Part shown: positions 21,001 through 34,200 of the stretch, piece by piece
Layout of the letters: each line of letters starts with the position of its first letter
How positions within the stretch are numbered: the stretch's first letter is position 1
Origin: Kryptolebias marmoratus
Taxonomy: Eukaryota > Chordata > Actinopteri > Cyprinodontiformes > Rivulidae
NCBI RefSeq assembly: GCF_001649575.2
Contig: NC_051441.1
Span: forward strand, 16,771,428 to 16,835,427
Length of the DNA: 64,000 bases
Direction of reading: 5' to 3'
Notes under the pieces: model-generated
Seen by the model: the letters and a program-made list of their open reading frames with translations, nothing else
Told to the model about the DNA's origin: nothing
The model's database searches: none
Made by a program: the position numbers and the translations under genes

Positions 21001-24000
21001 CAAGTATCCATGAAGAAACAAGTTTGAAAGCAACCTGATGTGAAATCTTCCTTTGCAGATAACGTTGCTGTCATTATTTGTAGTTTTTGGTGTAGTAATG
21101 TGGTCTATACTTTACTCTGGGGTTACAGCCCTGAGTAAAGGGATACAGGTGTGTTTAACTCTTTACTCTGCAATCATTTATTATCATTATTTGTTATAAC
21201 AAAGGATTTGAAACCTTACAAGCGTTTCCTGGCCAAGACAGGCAGCAGCTTAAAACAGCACTGAAATACACAACTTAAAAAACATTAAAGGTCATTAAAA
21301 CTATAACCGATGAAAACTAGAAGGAGTCACATGCCATACTCTGTAAGATTGCGCAGCAGTTCTCCGAATCAGTAACAGAATCATCAGTGAACATTTACAT
21401 CCAGATGTTTGTGAATGTTAAATATTTAAAACTTTGTTTCTTTAAACTCAGACGGTTTTGGAGCTGATTCAAAGATGGTGGGCAGACTGACCTTGTGTGT
21501 AGGTCTGATGAAGTGCTCTTCATAATGTTCTAATAAGAGGATGCTTTTTTCCCTCTTTTACAAATTACAATAAACCTTTTAATTACAAAACAGAAAACGT
21601 GTGAAATTTGTAATAAAATATTTTCTGCGCCATTCCCTCTACCAGGTATGCTTCAAACTGTGGAGGACCCGGTTACTGTGGAGAAGGCAGACCAAGGTGA
21701 AGAAATCGCCTTTTGTGGTTTGGATAGTGTCTGTTGGCTTTTCAGCTTGTGTTTACATCTATGAGGAAACACATACTACATGCACACACACACGTAACAC
21801 TAACCCACACACACACGGACGTGGACTTTTTGTAAGTTACGTGTGCTCGCCCACACCGCCGGAGTCAGTTATTGTCGCCACCAGTGACTGAGGTGATCTC
21901 GAAGGCGATGACATCATTTTGCGTGTTGATAATCTTTCACTTCTGCTTTCTGCGTGGTTCAAATGTTGTTTTTTTTCTTTCTTTGTATCCAATGATTTAT
22001 TTAGCCAGCTGCTGTATATGCAGACCTGTTTCTCTCAATAATGCAGGCTTTTCAGACAAGATGAGTTTTCAAGCTCTCTGCAGCCTTTCACAGTGCAGAA
22101 ATCAGATGAATGAGTAATTTAATGTTTGCTGTCACAAAGTGCCTTGGAGTCTAGTTGTGTAAGTTTGTAAAATGTTAAACTTTGATGCTTTTTGTTTGCA
22201 CAGATAGGAATACATTTTGAAAGCAGTTTACACATCAGATGTAATATTAATGAAATAGTTATATTATTGTCTCTGCTGTGACACTTTAACATATTTTCTG
22301 TAAAGCATGATCTTAATGTGTGTGTTGTTTATTTAATGAGCGCCTCTCTTTGTTTTATCTTTGTTGTCTGTACACTAATGTATTCTTGTTTGTATCAGTG
22401 CTGGTTCAGCTGCTTTTAGAGCTCCACAATGAACTGCCCTTACACTTTGTTTTGGACGAGATACACAAACAGGTAAGGCAAACATATTTAACACATACAC
22501 AGACACAGCAGTGCATGCCCCCAGCCCATATACAAATGCAGGCACAGGAAGAAACACGAGATCTCTAAATTTTTAACAGCAGTGCTGTAACCAGCATCAT
22601 CCTCAGGGGGCTGTTTAGTAAACTGACAGAGCGCTTGTCTTCCTTTTGCTGCTTTAGTTTCTCCTCAGGGAGAGATGATAGTGGAGTAGCATCCTTCTTC
22701 ACCCAGTAAAAAGTAGTTATTTTGATGAATACATAAAGGTTTAACATCAGGCAAAGATCATGTTTTTCCTCTCTAGAATAGATCCACAATCAAGAAATAA
22801 GCAGAAATGTTTTAGTGAAATAAATTAGACACTTATATTACCTGTTTCTATCTTATCCACCCTACCTATTTGTGACTGTAATGTGACCTGCCATCATTCT
22901 TTGAAAGTTCTCTGACATTAGATAGAGATGATTATTTTAAGCAAAAATTTAGTTATAGTTCTTGATGCTTTTCACATAATCTGTTTATTTTGCCCTTTAC
23001 TCATGCAATGCTAATTAATACAGCACAACAACAACCTGTTGGGGAAAAAAACCCCAAAAAGCTGATCTGAACTAATTCATTATAACGTCAGTCTGAATGT
23101 AAAGAAATTTTACACAGAGAGAGCAATACTGATATGACTAATAATTTATCACTTTTGTCTTCGTGAGATCTAATGTTAGCAACTGCTTTATAAATTTAGG
23201 ACTTTTGCCTGTTTTATTTTTTTTGCCTAAAAAAATGACCAAGTCCATACTTATTAGTCCTCTGTTTACATCCGGGGATTATTTTACTGACTCAATATCC
23301 ATCAGTCCGAGACTGACCGAAGTGAACTCATCAGCCTTCAAATGTAAACAAACAAATCATAATTGTTGGCAACATAAAGTGACTGCTGATTTTGCTCATT
23401 TATAACAAATTATGCTGTAACCTTTTGGTAGTGAATGATGTGTATTTAGTGGTTATTTTTATCATAGATGATACCCATAGACAAAAATTCTAATCTAAAA
23501 TATTGAAAATTTGCGTATTTTGAAAGCTATGTGGCTGTGTGGGTTTTGTTATGCATAAGGGTAAATGTTGTAATCTCTGTTAGGCTGTAAGTAAATATGT
23601 GGTTGATTTAAAAAAAAAAAAAAAACAGCTACTGTATATTTGTATTTCTCAGTAAAAGGTATGATTGTTACTGTAGATGTAGTTCTTTTTCCTTGACTAC
23701 AGTTCAGCTACAACTGCTCAAAATAAAGTATTTTAAAAAAGATGTAATTGAGATAAGTGTCAAAGACTTTGACAGTATCTCTGTGTAAAAATAATGATCT
23801 GTTTCTGTACAGCACTATTTATATTATAATGTACAGAAAACCTATCAACTTTTTAATTATGTGTCTGTGTTCAGTTCTTTCAGAGATGGTTTTTGACGTT
23901 GCTATAAATCTAATATGTTGTCTCTTTTTTTTCTATTTAGCTGAGTGATCAGTTTAATGTGAAGCGTTTCCTGCCTACGTTCAACTTCCTGGGGAACCTT

Positions 24001-27000
24001 TTGAAAACAGTCCCCAACGTGGCTCACAGCCTCGTAACTCAGTACGGTGAGACCCCGCAACTCAGTCACCTTAAAACAGGCTCAGATTTAAAGATGGTTC
24101 TAGTTTTTAATAGCATTCACACTTCAGTCCACATGAGAAAGGATACATTTCTTAATTCTGTTTTGAAAGAAACACCTTTGTGTCATTGTTGCTTTGTAAA
24201 AAAAAATCAAAATTATATTAACCAAATCCCTTTACTTTGTTAATTCTCTCAGGTCTGGACTATGTGCTTTATCCTTAGTGACGGCTTTATCAGTAAGGAT
24301 AGATTAATTTTGTTATTATGAGAAACTGTTACCATCATGATATTTGTTAGTAAAGGCGGAAATGGGGTTGTGTGGAGTATCCACAAATATGATGCAGGGG
24401 TCAGGTTTTAAGCAGCTTGTAATTGTGTTAATGCTTATTTCACTTTGGCATCTGGAGAGAAAACAGAAACTTTACTTTTCTCTTATTTATGTAGCACAAG
24501 AAAGTACGCAAACAATTAAATCTAGTTGCCTTTATTGACTTTCTAAAGGAATTCCATAGCAGCAACAAAAGTTACATATTCTTGTTCAAACAAGACTTTC
24601 TCTGCAACTTCATAAATAAATGTAGACACATTGAAAGATTTATATCTAGAAGAGATTCTATAATGCGGTATATTGACGGAGAGAAATGAAGCATCTCAGC
24701 ATTTTTACCTCGCACACCTGCTGATTAAATCTCAAGCACTTGCATGACGTCCGTCCTCATTGAGCCAATTGTTCTCTTTATTAGCAGGCATTGTTAATCA
24801 GCTCCAGACTTGTGTGTGTCACAAGGTGTTTGTTTTTTTTATCACGGCTGCGTTCTTATCTTCACATTTAGGAACACAAGTGTGCCTTATTCCAAAAACA
24901 CAGACGTTGTAATCTTTTGATCTTGCGCCATGCGTCCATCTACTGCGCGCTCTCCTGAGCGGACCCGGGTTGCGGTGGTTTGCCGAGGTGCTTATATAAG
25001 ATGTGGGCTGCCATTATTGACTGTGTGCGTCTGTCAGCGGCATGTCGCTCAGCGAGTCCCCGTGGTCCTGTTTGGACTAACGACAACACCAAGACAATGA
25101 CAACACAGACCCTGAGCTCCCAACAGATTTCATTCTTTCTCAGATTCGCTGTCGGCCTGTCTATCTATACGATTAACCCCTTACTCCTTTTTTTCCCCCC
25201 CTCTAAATCCCATTTTCTCTGCCTTTTTATTTTCTCCTTATCTTTTTCCTCTCTGTCTTTTGTGACTTGAAGGTGTGTCGGTCCCTCAGGTCTTGAATGA
25301 AAAGTGGACGCACAGAACACACTTTAATGAGCTGAAGGGGAAAGAAAATATTAAAGAGCAGGGAGGAAAAAGAGAACAGTAAATTGGAATTATTTCTTGT
25401 TTGAGATCTTTAGATATTCAAACTTCAAAATCTGAGTTTAAAGGCATTCCTTGTAAAAAAGAGAATTTTTTTTTATTGCAAAAATTGAAAATCAGAGGTA
25501 TAAAAACATCAAGGTTTTTTACTTTTTATTTGTTTTCACTGAGGGGAAGGCAACATTAAAAAATGTGATCTGCTTGTGAGCACAGTAGAAGCTGGGCGTT
25601 TCGAAGAAAGAGTCAGAGAACGGTTTGGTTCAGTTCTGCGAAGTGATGTGTACACAACAACAGAAAACGACTGGACAAAGCAAATCACAAGATTACAAGA
25701 GCAAGATGGCAGCGCACACCGTGTCACAGGGCAGCAAACATAAAAATGAACCTGCAAACAACGGCAAAACTAAATGCGCTTGTGTTCGGGTCTTATAAGA
25801 GGTGCAGGTGAACAACAGTTTTGCATTTCCATCCTCGGTCCGCAGAGGAGTCGCCCTTTTATCCACTTCTCCTTCCCTCTGAAAAGCCTGGCTCTCATCT
25901 CGGCCGCCTCATTTATTTTGGTTTAATCAAACATGTCTGGCGGCCTCTCCTTGCTTCACGTGGGTTTTGATCTGCTCAACGGAGCAGCTGGGCTTCTGCT
26001 CGGCTCGCGTACTCTGTCATCTCGTTCTGTTTTCTTCGCCTAACGAGTCTGCGTTCCTCTGTCTTCTTCATATTCCAGCGCGGCCGTGCACTTTAACACT
26101 GGTTATGTCTGTTTCTGTCACTGCGCCATCTTTCCGTTCCCCTGCCTCATCTCTTATCAGCTGCGTCGCATTGATTTTTACCATGCCTTACTTGGTCATT
26201 CATCTGCATACAGATGAGCTAAAATGAAAAATTTTTTTTTTCTTTGGTAAAAATCAAAACGTGCGTTAAGGTCGTCTCTGTTTTTACTTTTTGACTTACC
26301 GCTAATCATGGAAACGATTTTCTTCACAAAGTTAAAGACAATAAAAAGCCCTATGTGCACAAATAAATAGACACTAGTTCTGTATTGATTTCAGAGCAGC
26401 TTTTTGTCTCAATTATAAAGATTGTGAGTTAATTATTTTTAGCTTGTGAATTCAGACAACTTAAAAGCTACACTGATAACACCATTTGTCTTGTTAGAGG
26501 ATCCAGCTGTATAGAAGTTATAATAATTCAGGTCTGTGGAGCGATTTTCTGTTGTTTAATTGTTTTGAGGCACATTATAATTTGTAAGCAGCATCTTTTT
26601 TCACCGTATATTACCTTTTTTGCACTGTAGTCTTCGTTTTCTGTATCCCCTTATCCTTATTTATGACTATGTGAGCATGGATCTCCCTTTTTTCTTGTAT
26701 TTTCTTTCGTCATCTGACTTTCCACACCTTCAGCCTCTCCAGATCAAACAGCGTCTTCTTAATATTTTCTTTTGCATCATCCCTCTCCCCATGAGTGAAT
26801 CATACTTTTTTTCTGGTAGACGGTACACCTGGAAGTCTGTGTGTGTGTGTGTGTGTGCTGTGCTTTGAGAGGAAACTCCTGCTCCAATCAAAGTCCTGTT
26901 GTTTGTCTTTTGTACCTCGTTCACCCTTTCTCTGACACTGTCTATATTCTTTCCAGAACAGTCTTTCTAAAATTCTTTCATCTTCATGGTAACTTTCATT

Positions 27001-30000
27001 CCTCATGTTGGTTTGATTATTTTCTCTCTTTTTTTCCCCCACATGTAAAGTTGAAACCCTGCTGCATTTGTTCTCTTATATGCCGGGTTACCTGCAGCTG
27101 GTCAGCCAAGGTTTGACCTCGTCATTTTTGGAGCTAAATATATATGACGAAAACAAATAAAAACCTCATGAAAAAAAAACAGTCTTTTTAAACTGTCTTC
27201 TGTGACAGGAAGCACCTGATTAAATCAGCTGAGACTTGTTTTTTAGTGCCATCTGTAAATGTTATGAGAGAAGCTGCGAGCGCCGTCGCAGCTCTTTGTG
27301 TTGTCAGTGCTATCACTAATCTCCGAGCAGCAGGCGGCTTGTATGCCGACTGTCAGTACAAAGCAACAATGCTATTATCTGGAAGAAATGTTTAGAGCAG
27401 TAATTCAGCCAAGCTTCTGAAGTTAATGCGATTACCTGTATAAAATATTTGTATTTAAAAATGTTTTGAGGACTTTTTCTTTGCTTTGTGTTTATGAACA
27501 GATGCTCACAAAATCTCATTTGGCTTTATTTAACTTTTACATTTTTTTTTCTTCCTCCCCACTAACTTGTTTTGACACCTGCACCAACTTGAATTTCTAA
27601 GGCAGATTTATTTCACCTGGAGATTCGGTTGATTTCCAAGCTAGAAAACTGGAACATTAATTTACCAAGTTAAAATCTCATCCACTTTGATCGTAGCTCA
27701 TAAAAACATCATGATTGGTTTCAGGCGCGACAGAAATTTAACCAAAATTCCGCCGAAGCCACAAGAAAAGATTTGATTGCTTTCATGTTCGCGTCTTTTA
27801 TGTTTTCACACATCCTCCGTTGTCAGTTTGTGTCATATTTCTCACGTAGAAGCTCTTGGACTCATTTCCCTCCCGTGTCTGTCCACCAGTGCCCTTGCTG
27901 GACCACCTGTGCTCAGCCTGGCTTTACCCAGATGAGGCGCTGAAGACTTCAGTCGTGTTTGTGTGGCTTCAGCTGCTGGGGACATCTGGAGACGCAGCAG
28001 CCCAGTCCCTGCCCGTTGCCATTAGGGACAGACTGTGCATGCTGCTGCTGCAGACCTTTGCCAGTGCTGGCTCAGGACAGCTCATTAAAAACTGTGCTGG
28101 TGAGAAGAAATATCCCTCTTTTCCCATTCACTTATTTCCTTGCTGGGCACGGTATGTGCTCCCCCAAAATCAGGTTTGTATTTATGTTCATTTATGTGAG
28201 ATGACTTGGTTTAACAAAGTAATCGTAAATAAAGAAAATGAAGGTCAGAATGATCTAATAAATAGATATTATTTCCAAAATCTTTCTGCTGGTTTTTAAA
28301 TCGTTGTGGTTCAATCTGTGTAGAGTTAGGATTTGTAACTTTACTGATTTCATGAAGATCTTTAAAAGCACAATATTCTGCAGCAGTACCCTTCGGAAAG
28401 ACAAACGAAACAAGAGTCTCATCTGGATTTACTGAGCACAAACGAGACTAATGCTTTAACTGAAGTGAGATTGATTTTTTTCCACAATTACTGTAAAGGT
28501 TTGCACTTGTGGAGCTCTGTAAAGTATGCTTTGCTTACACAAGTGTGAAACGTTAGATTTATGGAGAGAAACTTCAGACAAGTGCTTAGGTGAGAGCTGA
28601 AAAGGAAAAGGCTTTAATAAATCTATAAAACGAAATCTCAACCAAATATCTGCGAGACAATTAGGATGATTTCTTATTATCCTTTTACGCATTACTTCCC
28701 TGAAGGCATGTCTAACGCCTTGTTTTGTTTAATAATAAATAAGTGGAGTGGCTTTATTTCCCAGATGCTTAAGCCTTCTTTAGATGGAAAAGAGGAGGGA
28801 TTAGTCTGAGATGAAAGTGTTGTTATTCTGTAGGAGTTTGGAGTAATAAGAACAGTAAGCCTGCCAATGTGGGTTTTGGTGACAGCCAGACTGGAGGTCT
28901 ACATTTGGTGCCGAAGAGCTGATGAGACAGATATTGAAGGATTACATTACAATACGTTTGTAGTATCAGTGTTGTTTCAGGAGATGGCTGTGATGCACAG
29001 AGCTGCAGGACTGTTTTACATCAGATTTTAGTGTAAAGCGTTTAGATGTAGCTGTAATCAGTGAGAGTCCTCTTTACAGCCCAAATCAAATATTAAAGAG
29101 GACGATGAAAACACTTTGCTTTTAAAACTGCAGCAGTTCATCTCCTTAGCCCCAAACACTGAGTTGTTTTTTTTTAAAGCTGATAAAACAACTTGCTTGT
29201 AAAACCTGTTTTTTTTTTTTATCTTTCACAAAAGCAATACCAACTCTAAAAGTGTCCCTAGGTGTGAGTGAGAGGCTGAATGGTTGTCTCGTTTGTCTCT
29301 ATGTGTCCCTGTGATGGACTTGCGACCTGTCCAGGGAGATAGGCACCAGGTAAAGAAAATGGATGGCTGGACAAAAGCAATTTGAACATTTACTGACATC
29401 CATTTGAGTCAAATACAGCATTAAGACAATTCACAAAGATTCCCATCCTTTTCCTTTTATTTTCATATTAAAATCCCTTTTTTTTTCTTTAGAAAACTTG
29501 GCTTCAACTTCTGTAAACTTTATTCACCTTGAAAATCACATCATCTCAGCGAGCTCAGGAATTTGAATGAAGAATTTAATCTGGACTGGATTTTATCGCA
29601 GAGTATATAAATATATGAATATATTTCATAGTTTCTTCTCTATTAGAATTGCGTTTCTATCATGGCTTAAGGTAACCTGTTTATTATAAATCTGCCTGCT
29701 TTAATTTTGAACTTGGTAGGCCTGTCTTATTTTATTCATATACTTTACTATGCCTTTGTGTTCTAAAGATTACAAATTACATTGTGGATGCTTTCCTCGT
29801 CGAAGCTTTTATTTCAAAGTGAAAGCTGAAAGTATCTGATGTGATATTTGAAAGTTATTCGTTAACTTGCAAATGAACAGAAGTTATTTCAGGAGAGTAT
29901 TTAATGTGTTGACTCATTATGCTGTTGTTTTGAATGGAGTTCTGTTTGGCTCTGCGGGATTTTAGTTTCGTTAGATAAAGTTATTTATTTTAATCACCCA

Positions 30001-31192
30001 CTTGCATCTGGAGCCTTACCTGCATTTCTTTTTATTTGCCACAACTAATCACAGCTTTGCACAACAGAAACAGGGAGTTTTTTCGTGCATCCTTTTAGAA
30101 AGTTTCCTCAGTTTATGCTCTTTGTGGTTTTTCCCACCACCAAGATGAGTCTAAAATGTAAAACTTAAAATTTTTTTTTTTTTTTTTGCGTGAGTTTTTA
30201 ACACCCTGTCTGTCCTCTGTTAGGTCTCCTCTGGCAGCTGGTCAGGTTGGATGAGGCCGTGCCAGTTCTGATGAACAGCCCCGGCAGTCAGGTCATGTGT
30301 GATGGGAACCAGGACGTCCTCGCCAACAACAGCCAGATCCTCGTCCAAAACCAAGAGCAACAGCCTGCTGACCACTGCCTCCTGCCTCTCTTGCTGAAAA
30401 AGGTCTCTGTCTAAACATCCTGCTCCCACACCCAAGACCTGAACTCTCACACGGGTGAAAATCATAACAAAATGCTCTAGTCTCGGATTAATGTGCCTTT
30501 CAACGGGGATTTAGTTGGGGCTTTTACCCTAGACAAATATTTGTGTTTCATGTCTGGGAAATCAATGTGCAGATTACATTTTGTTGGATGCCTCAAAGTA
30601 CAGCTCAGCTCATGACGTTAGTGGATTTGTTTCAATCAGCAGTGGGTGGTTTGTTGGAGTGAAATTAAACTCTTAATGAATAATAAGCGAAAGCGAACAA
30701 TCCTCTCCCAATACATAACTAACTCTGTCAAATAAATTGTGCTTTTTTGAATCTGTTCCAACACCGGATCATAGATGGCGTAAAATTTAATGGGCAAACA
30801 CTTTATAATGTCACTTATTGGTTTGTGAACGGCTGTTATAAATATTGTAGCCATGACTTTGCACCAGCAGGCTTAGGATGTTAATATATGACAGCTTCTT
30901 TCACATTCAGAGTAAAAACAGCGAACCAAATTGAAAACTCTCAAGACTGACAATGTAGTTTGACTCAAAGTGGTGAGCAAATGTTCTTTTATCTTAGCAG
31001 TGTTACAGTATTTAATTGCCAGTGGTCTCATTAATTGATTGTAGTTCTCTGTTTTTTTTACAAAATGTGTCTTTCAGTTGCTGCTGAGTGGTGAGGAGAC
31101 GTTGCAGGTGACCAGCGCTAAGTGCGTTGCTGCTATTTTGGTTCATTCTCCCAGTCAGTACAGCTCTGTCTTCATCAAGGCCGATTTACCCG

Positions 31193-31223
<31 letters not shown>

Positions 31224-34200
31224 CGCAGGAGGAATATGGTAGTAATTAAAGCTGCTCACTTCCTCGAGTTGTCTCCTGCAAATCACTTTGTCTGCTGTCT
31301 TTTTATTTTTTTTTCCTTTTGTTTGTGTTACATTTATTTTTGTCCGTTTTTGTTTTTCTCAACCTTTTAAAGTTACGCTATTTTTCATGTTGGTTTCATG
31401 TCTCTGTTAACATTTTTTTCAAACTGAGTACAAGTATGTACATTTGAGTACTTGCCAACACAGAGTACCAGCACAAGTACTAATCAGTAACGTTCGGTCA
31501 GTGGAGGCATGACGAAAAACTAAAAAAGGGAAACTTAATAGAAAAAAATAGCAAATATAAATATCTGGTTTATCCTCTTGACGGCTTTGCAAAGCATAAT
31601 TTCCCGCTCATTTACTTTTGTCTTTATTTTTTACTTTCATTTTGTGTGTGAAGTTTCTCAAACTTGTTTCTTTTTGTGTCTGCATTTCTTGCAGGATTTC
31701 TGTTCGACCGTCTGGCCTCCAGTAGTAGTGAGATGCTGCTGTGGTCCATTTACGCTTGTTTGGTGCTACTAACCGAAGATCCGCTCTTATTCTCTCAGTG
31801 CCACACCGTCTATGGTGAGACTTGTTACAAAGAGAGGTAACAGATCACAAATTTGTCCCCCAGAAGATAAGACCTACCCATTCTTTGAAGGAATGCGTAC
31901 CGCCTGGCGCCTTTCATGGCAGAGTTTTAAACTAAGATCATCTTATGATGAGAAATGTTTTGGTCAAAATTTTGTCATCTTTTGAGAAGCGTTAGAGCTC
32001 AGAGTACCTGTTGAGAATGACTGTCAGCTACAGCCACACCAAATTTTACCTCCGTATTTAAAAAGCTACATCCATTTTTGTGTTAGCTAAAGACAATTTG
32101 CTGTGGCAGCCATGTTGAATTGGGTTGACTCCAAAAGTTGATCAGTTGTAGATATACATCAGGTGTTTACTTCCTGAAAGTTTCATTAAAATCCCTCCGG
32201 TGGTTCATGAGATATTTTGCTAACACAACAGTGAGACAAACATTATCGCCCTTTCACCTTTCAGCAGCGGTCAGTAACTATCACTCCTGTGCAGAACCTG
32301 TTTGCAGTGAAACCAAGATGGCAGTGGGCCTTTTTCAAAATATTTTAGTCAGTGGGTTAAAGGGACTAGATAGATGAGAAAGCAGTCTACGTTTTTCTGA
32401 ATAATTTTATATGTTTGCATGTATGAATAACTAACGATGAGTAACTATGGAGGGATAATTGATTAACTGACAGGCCATCAAAAACTTTCAAAGAACAGTC
32501 TTCACTGTAAATATCTGGCAGCAGCAGGAAGTTTGAATTAACTCTTTAGTGCTGAAATCTGTGTCCTTTCCATCTATCACATCCATATTTCAACCAAGTT
32601 TCAGCATCATGGTTTGCTAGTATGTGGCATTAGTCCAGCTTTACACTTAGCAGTTTTACAAATGTCACAAATTATTTAAACAAATATTGACAAGAATGCC
32701 AATGTTATGTAAAAGGCTTGGGCTGAGGACTTTAGCAAGAGTGAATGGACAACAAACAGAATATTTTAATTTGATTATTACCTTCTTTTATCCTTTTTGG
32801 GGAAAGTAATCAGAAACCACAAATTCAGGCCTTTATGTCAGAATATTGTTCACGTGATCGTCCCCCTCTGATGCGGTGCAAAGAGATTTTCTCTGCAAGA
32901 GGCGAGGGAGAGAAATACCAAATATCGCCGTTTTTTAGTTGCAAAGAGACATAATGCAATCTGAGGAAACTTTTAAAATGACAAGTGCTAAAGAAGGTGC
33001 ATGCAAACCACACAGCAGGCACAAACTATTTAAAGCAAAAATGATTTCTCCGAGTTGCAATAAATCATTCGACTTGTTCTTAAAAAAATCTATACTGCTT
33101 GATATACAAGAGCATCAAGCAGTATGAAGCTGTAATAAAATATAATAAAAGCATCCCCTAAAGTGCACACATAATGCATGTATAGCTTAATAATAGTAAA
33201 CATATTTTTTTCTTTATTTTCTTTGTGTGACAGTAGTTGTCTGGAAGAGACCGTAGGCTTGATGGTTTATGTTTTGGCAGCTTTGCCATGTCGACACGAG
33301 GCAGGACTTCAGAAAAGCGCTGACCAGCGTGAAAGGATCATTAAGGAGGGGTTTTTTTTTGTTTTTTTTAAGTTGATGCATGATGCTCTGCAGGCTTAAT
33401 GACTGTTCGCAGAGTCTTTTTGTCTGTAACAGTTCACCTCACAAACCACACTGAGCTATAAGAAGATAAATAAGGACGCTCTCAGAGGACGCGCATTAGA
33501 ACGCCACCAGCAGCTTCCTCTCCACGTTGTTTCCCTTGAGCAGTCAAAGGAAGTGCAGCCTTTGTTTTGAGTCTCTGTGCTCTTTTAATAATCATGTGAT
33601 GGTAGGCCAGAGGTCTTCAGATATACAGACTCCCAGAATATTAAAAGTCTTTAAAGTCTTCATTCTTTCCAAGAACACTTCCATAATGCGTAAAGCATTC
33701 TGGTCTTTGTGTTAAAATGTTAGATTAAATATCATTTCTGCAGTCTCTGTACCTACATTAGCCCCTGTGTGTTGACTCACCACCCTGAATATAGTTAGTT
33801 CTTATTACATTTAATTGTTCACAAATTTAATGAAGGGATTAAATGAACTGACTTATGTACAGAGAGTAAGGGAGTTTTACTCACGCATTTGAGAAGCTAC
33901 TATCCCATAAGCTCTTAAATACCCGTACACCCTGTTGATAAAAGATGCTTGCATTACAGAATGGTTTTGTCTGCACACTGGATAGCTGCTCAGCTTCTTG
34001 TCGCTATTAGATTCTGGTCCTGGATCACTTTTTGAACATGGTCTCATTACAGCAGCTTCCATGTAGCAGTAAATTAGAAGCACACATCGTTGCCGCTGTA
34101 CAAAAATGCACGAGGATGAGATTTCGCGCGTGCTTCATTTGTATTACATTTAGGGCTGGTCGCTCATTTTGATGCAGAGAGTTGCTGTACTCGAAAATGT

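Noticed and set aside
27856..28299. 147-codon frame as a single-exon gene
   Set aside because: It is mei1 exon 6 read through into both introns.
33231..33350. Exon-like stretch after GTGTGACAG with the frame [20 protein letters not shown]
   Set aside because: It does not join in phase with mei1 exons 9 and 10, which fit each other directly ([14 protein letters not shown]). It has no good donor and ends in a T-run.
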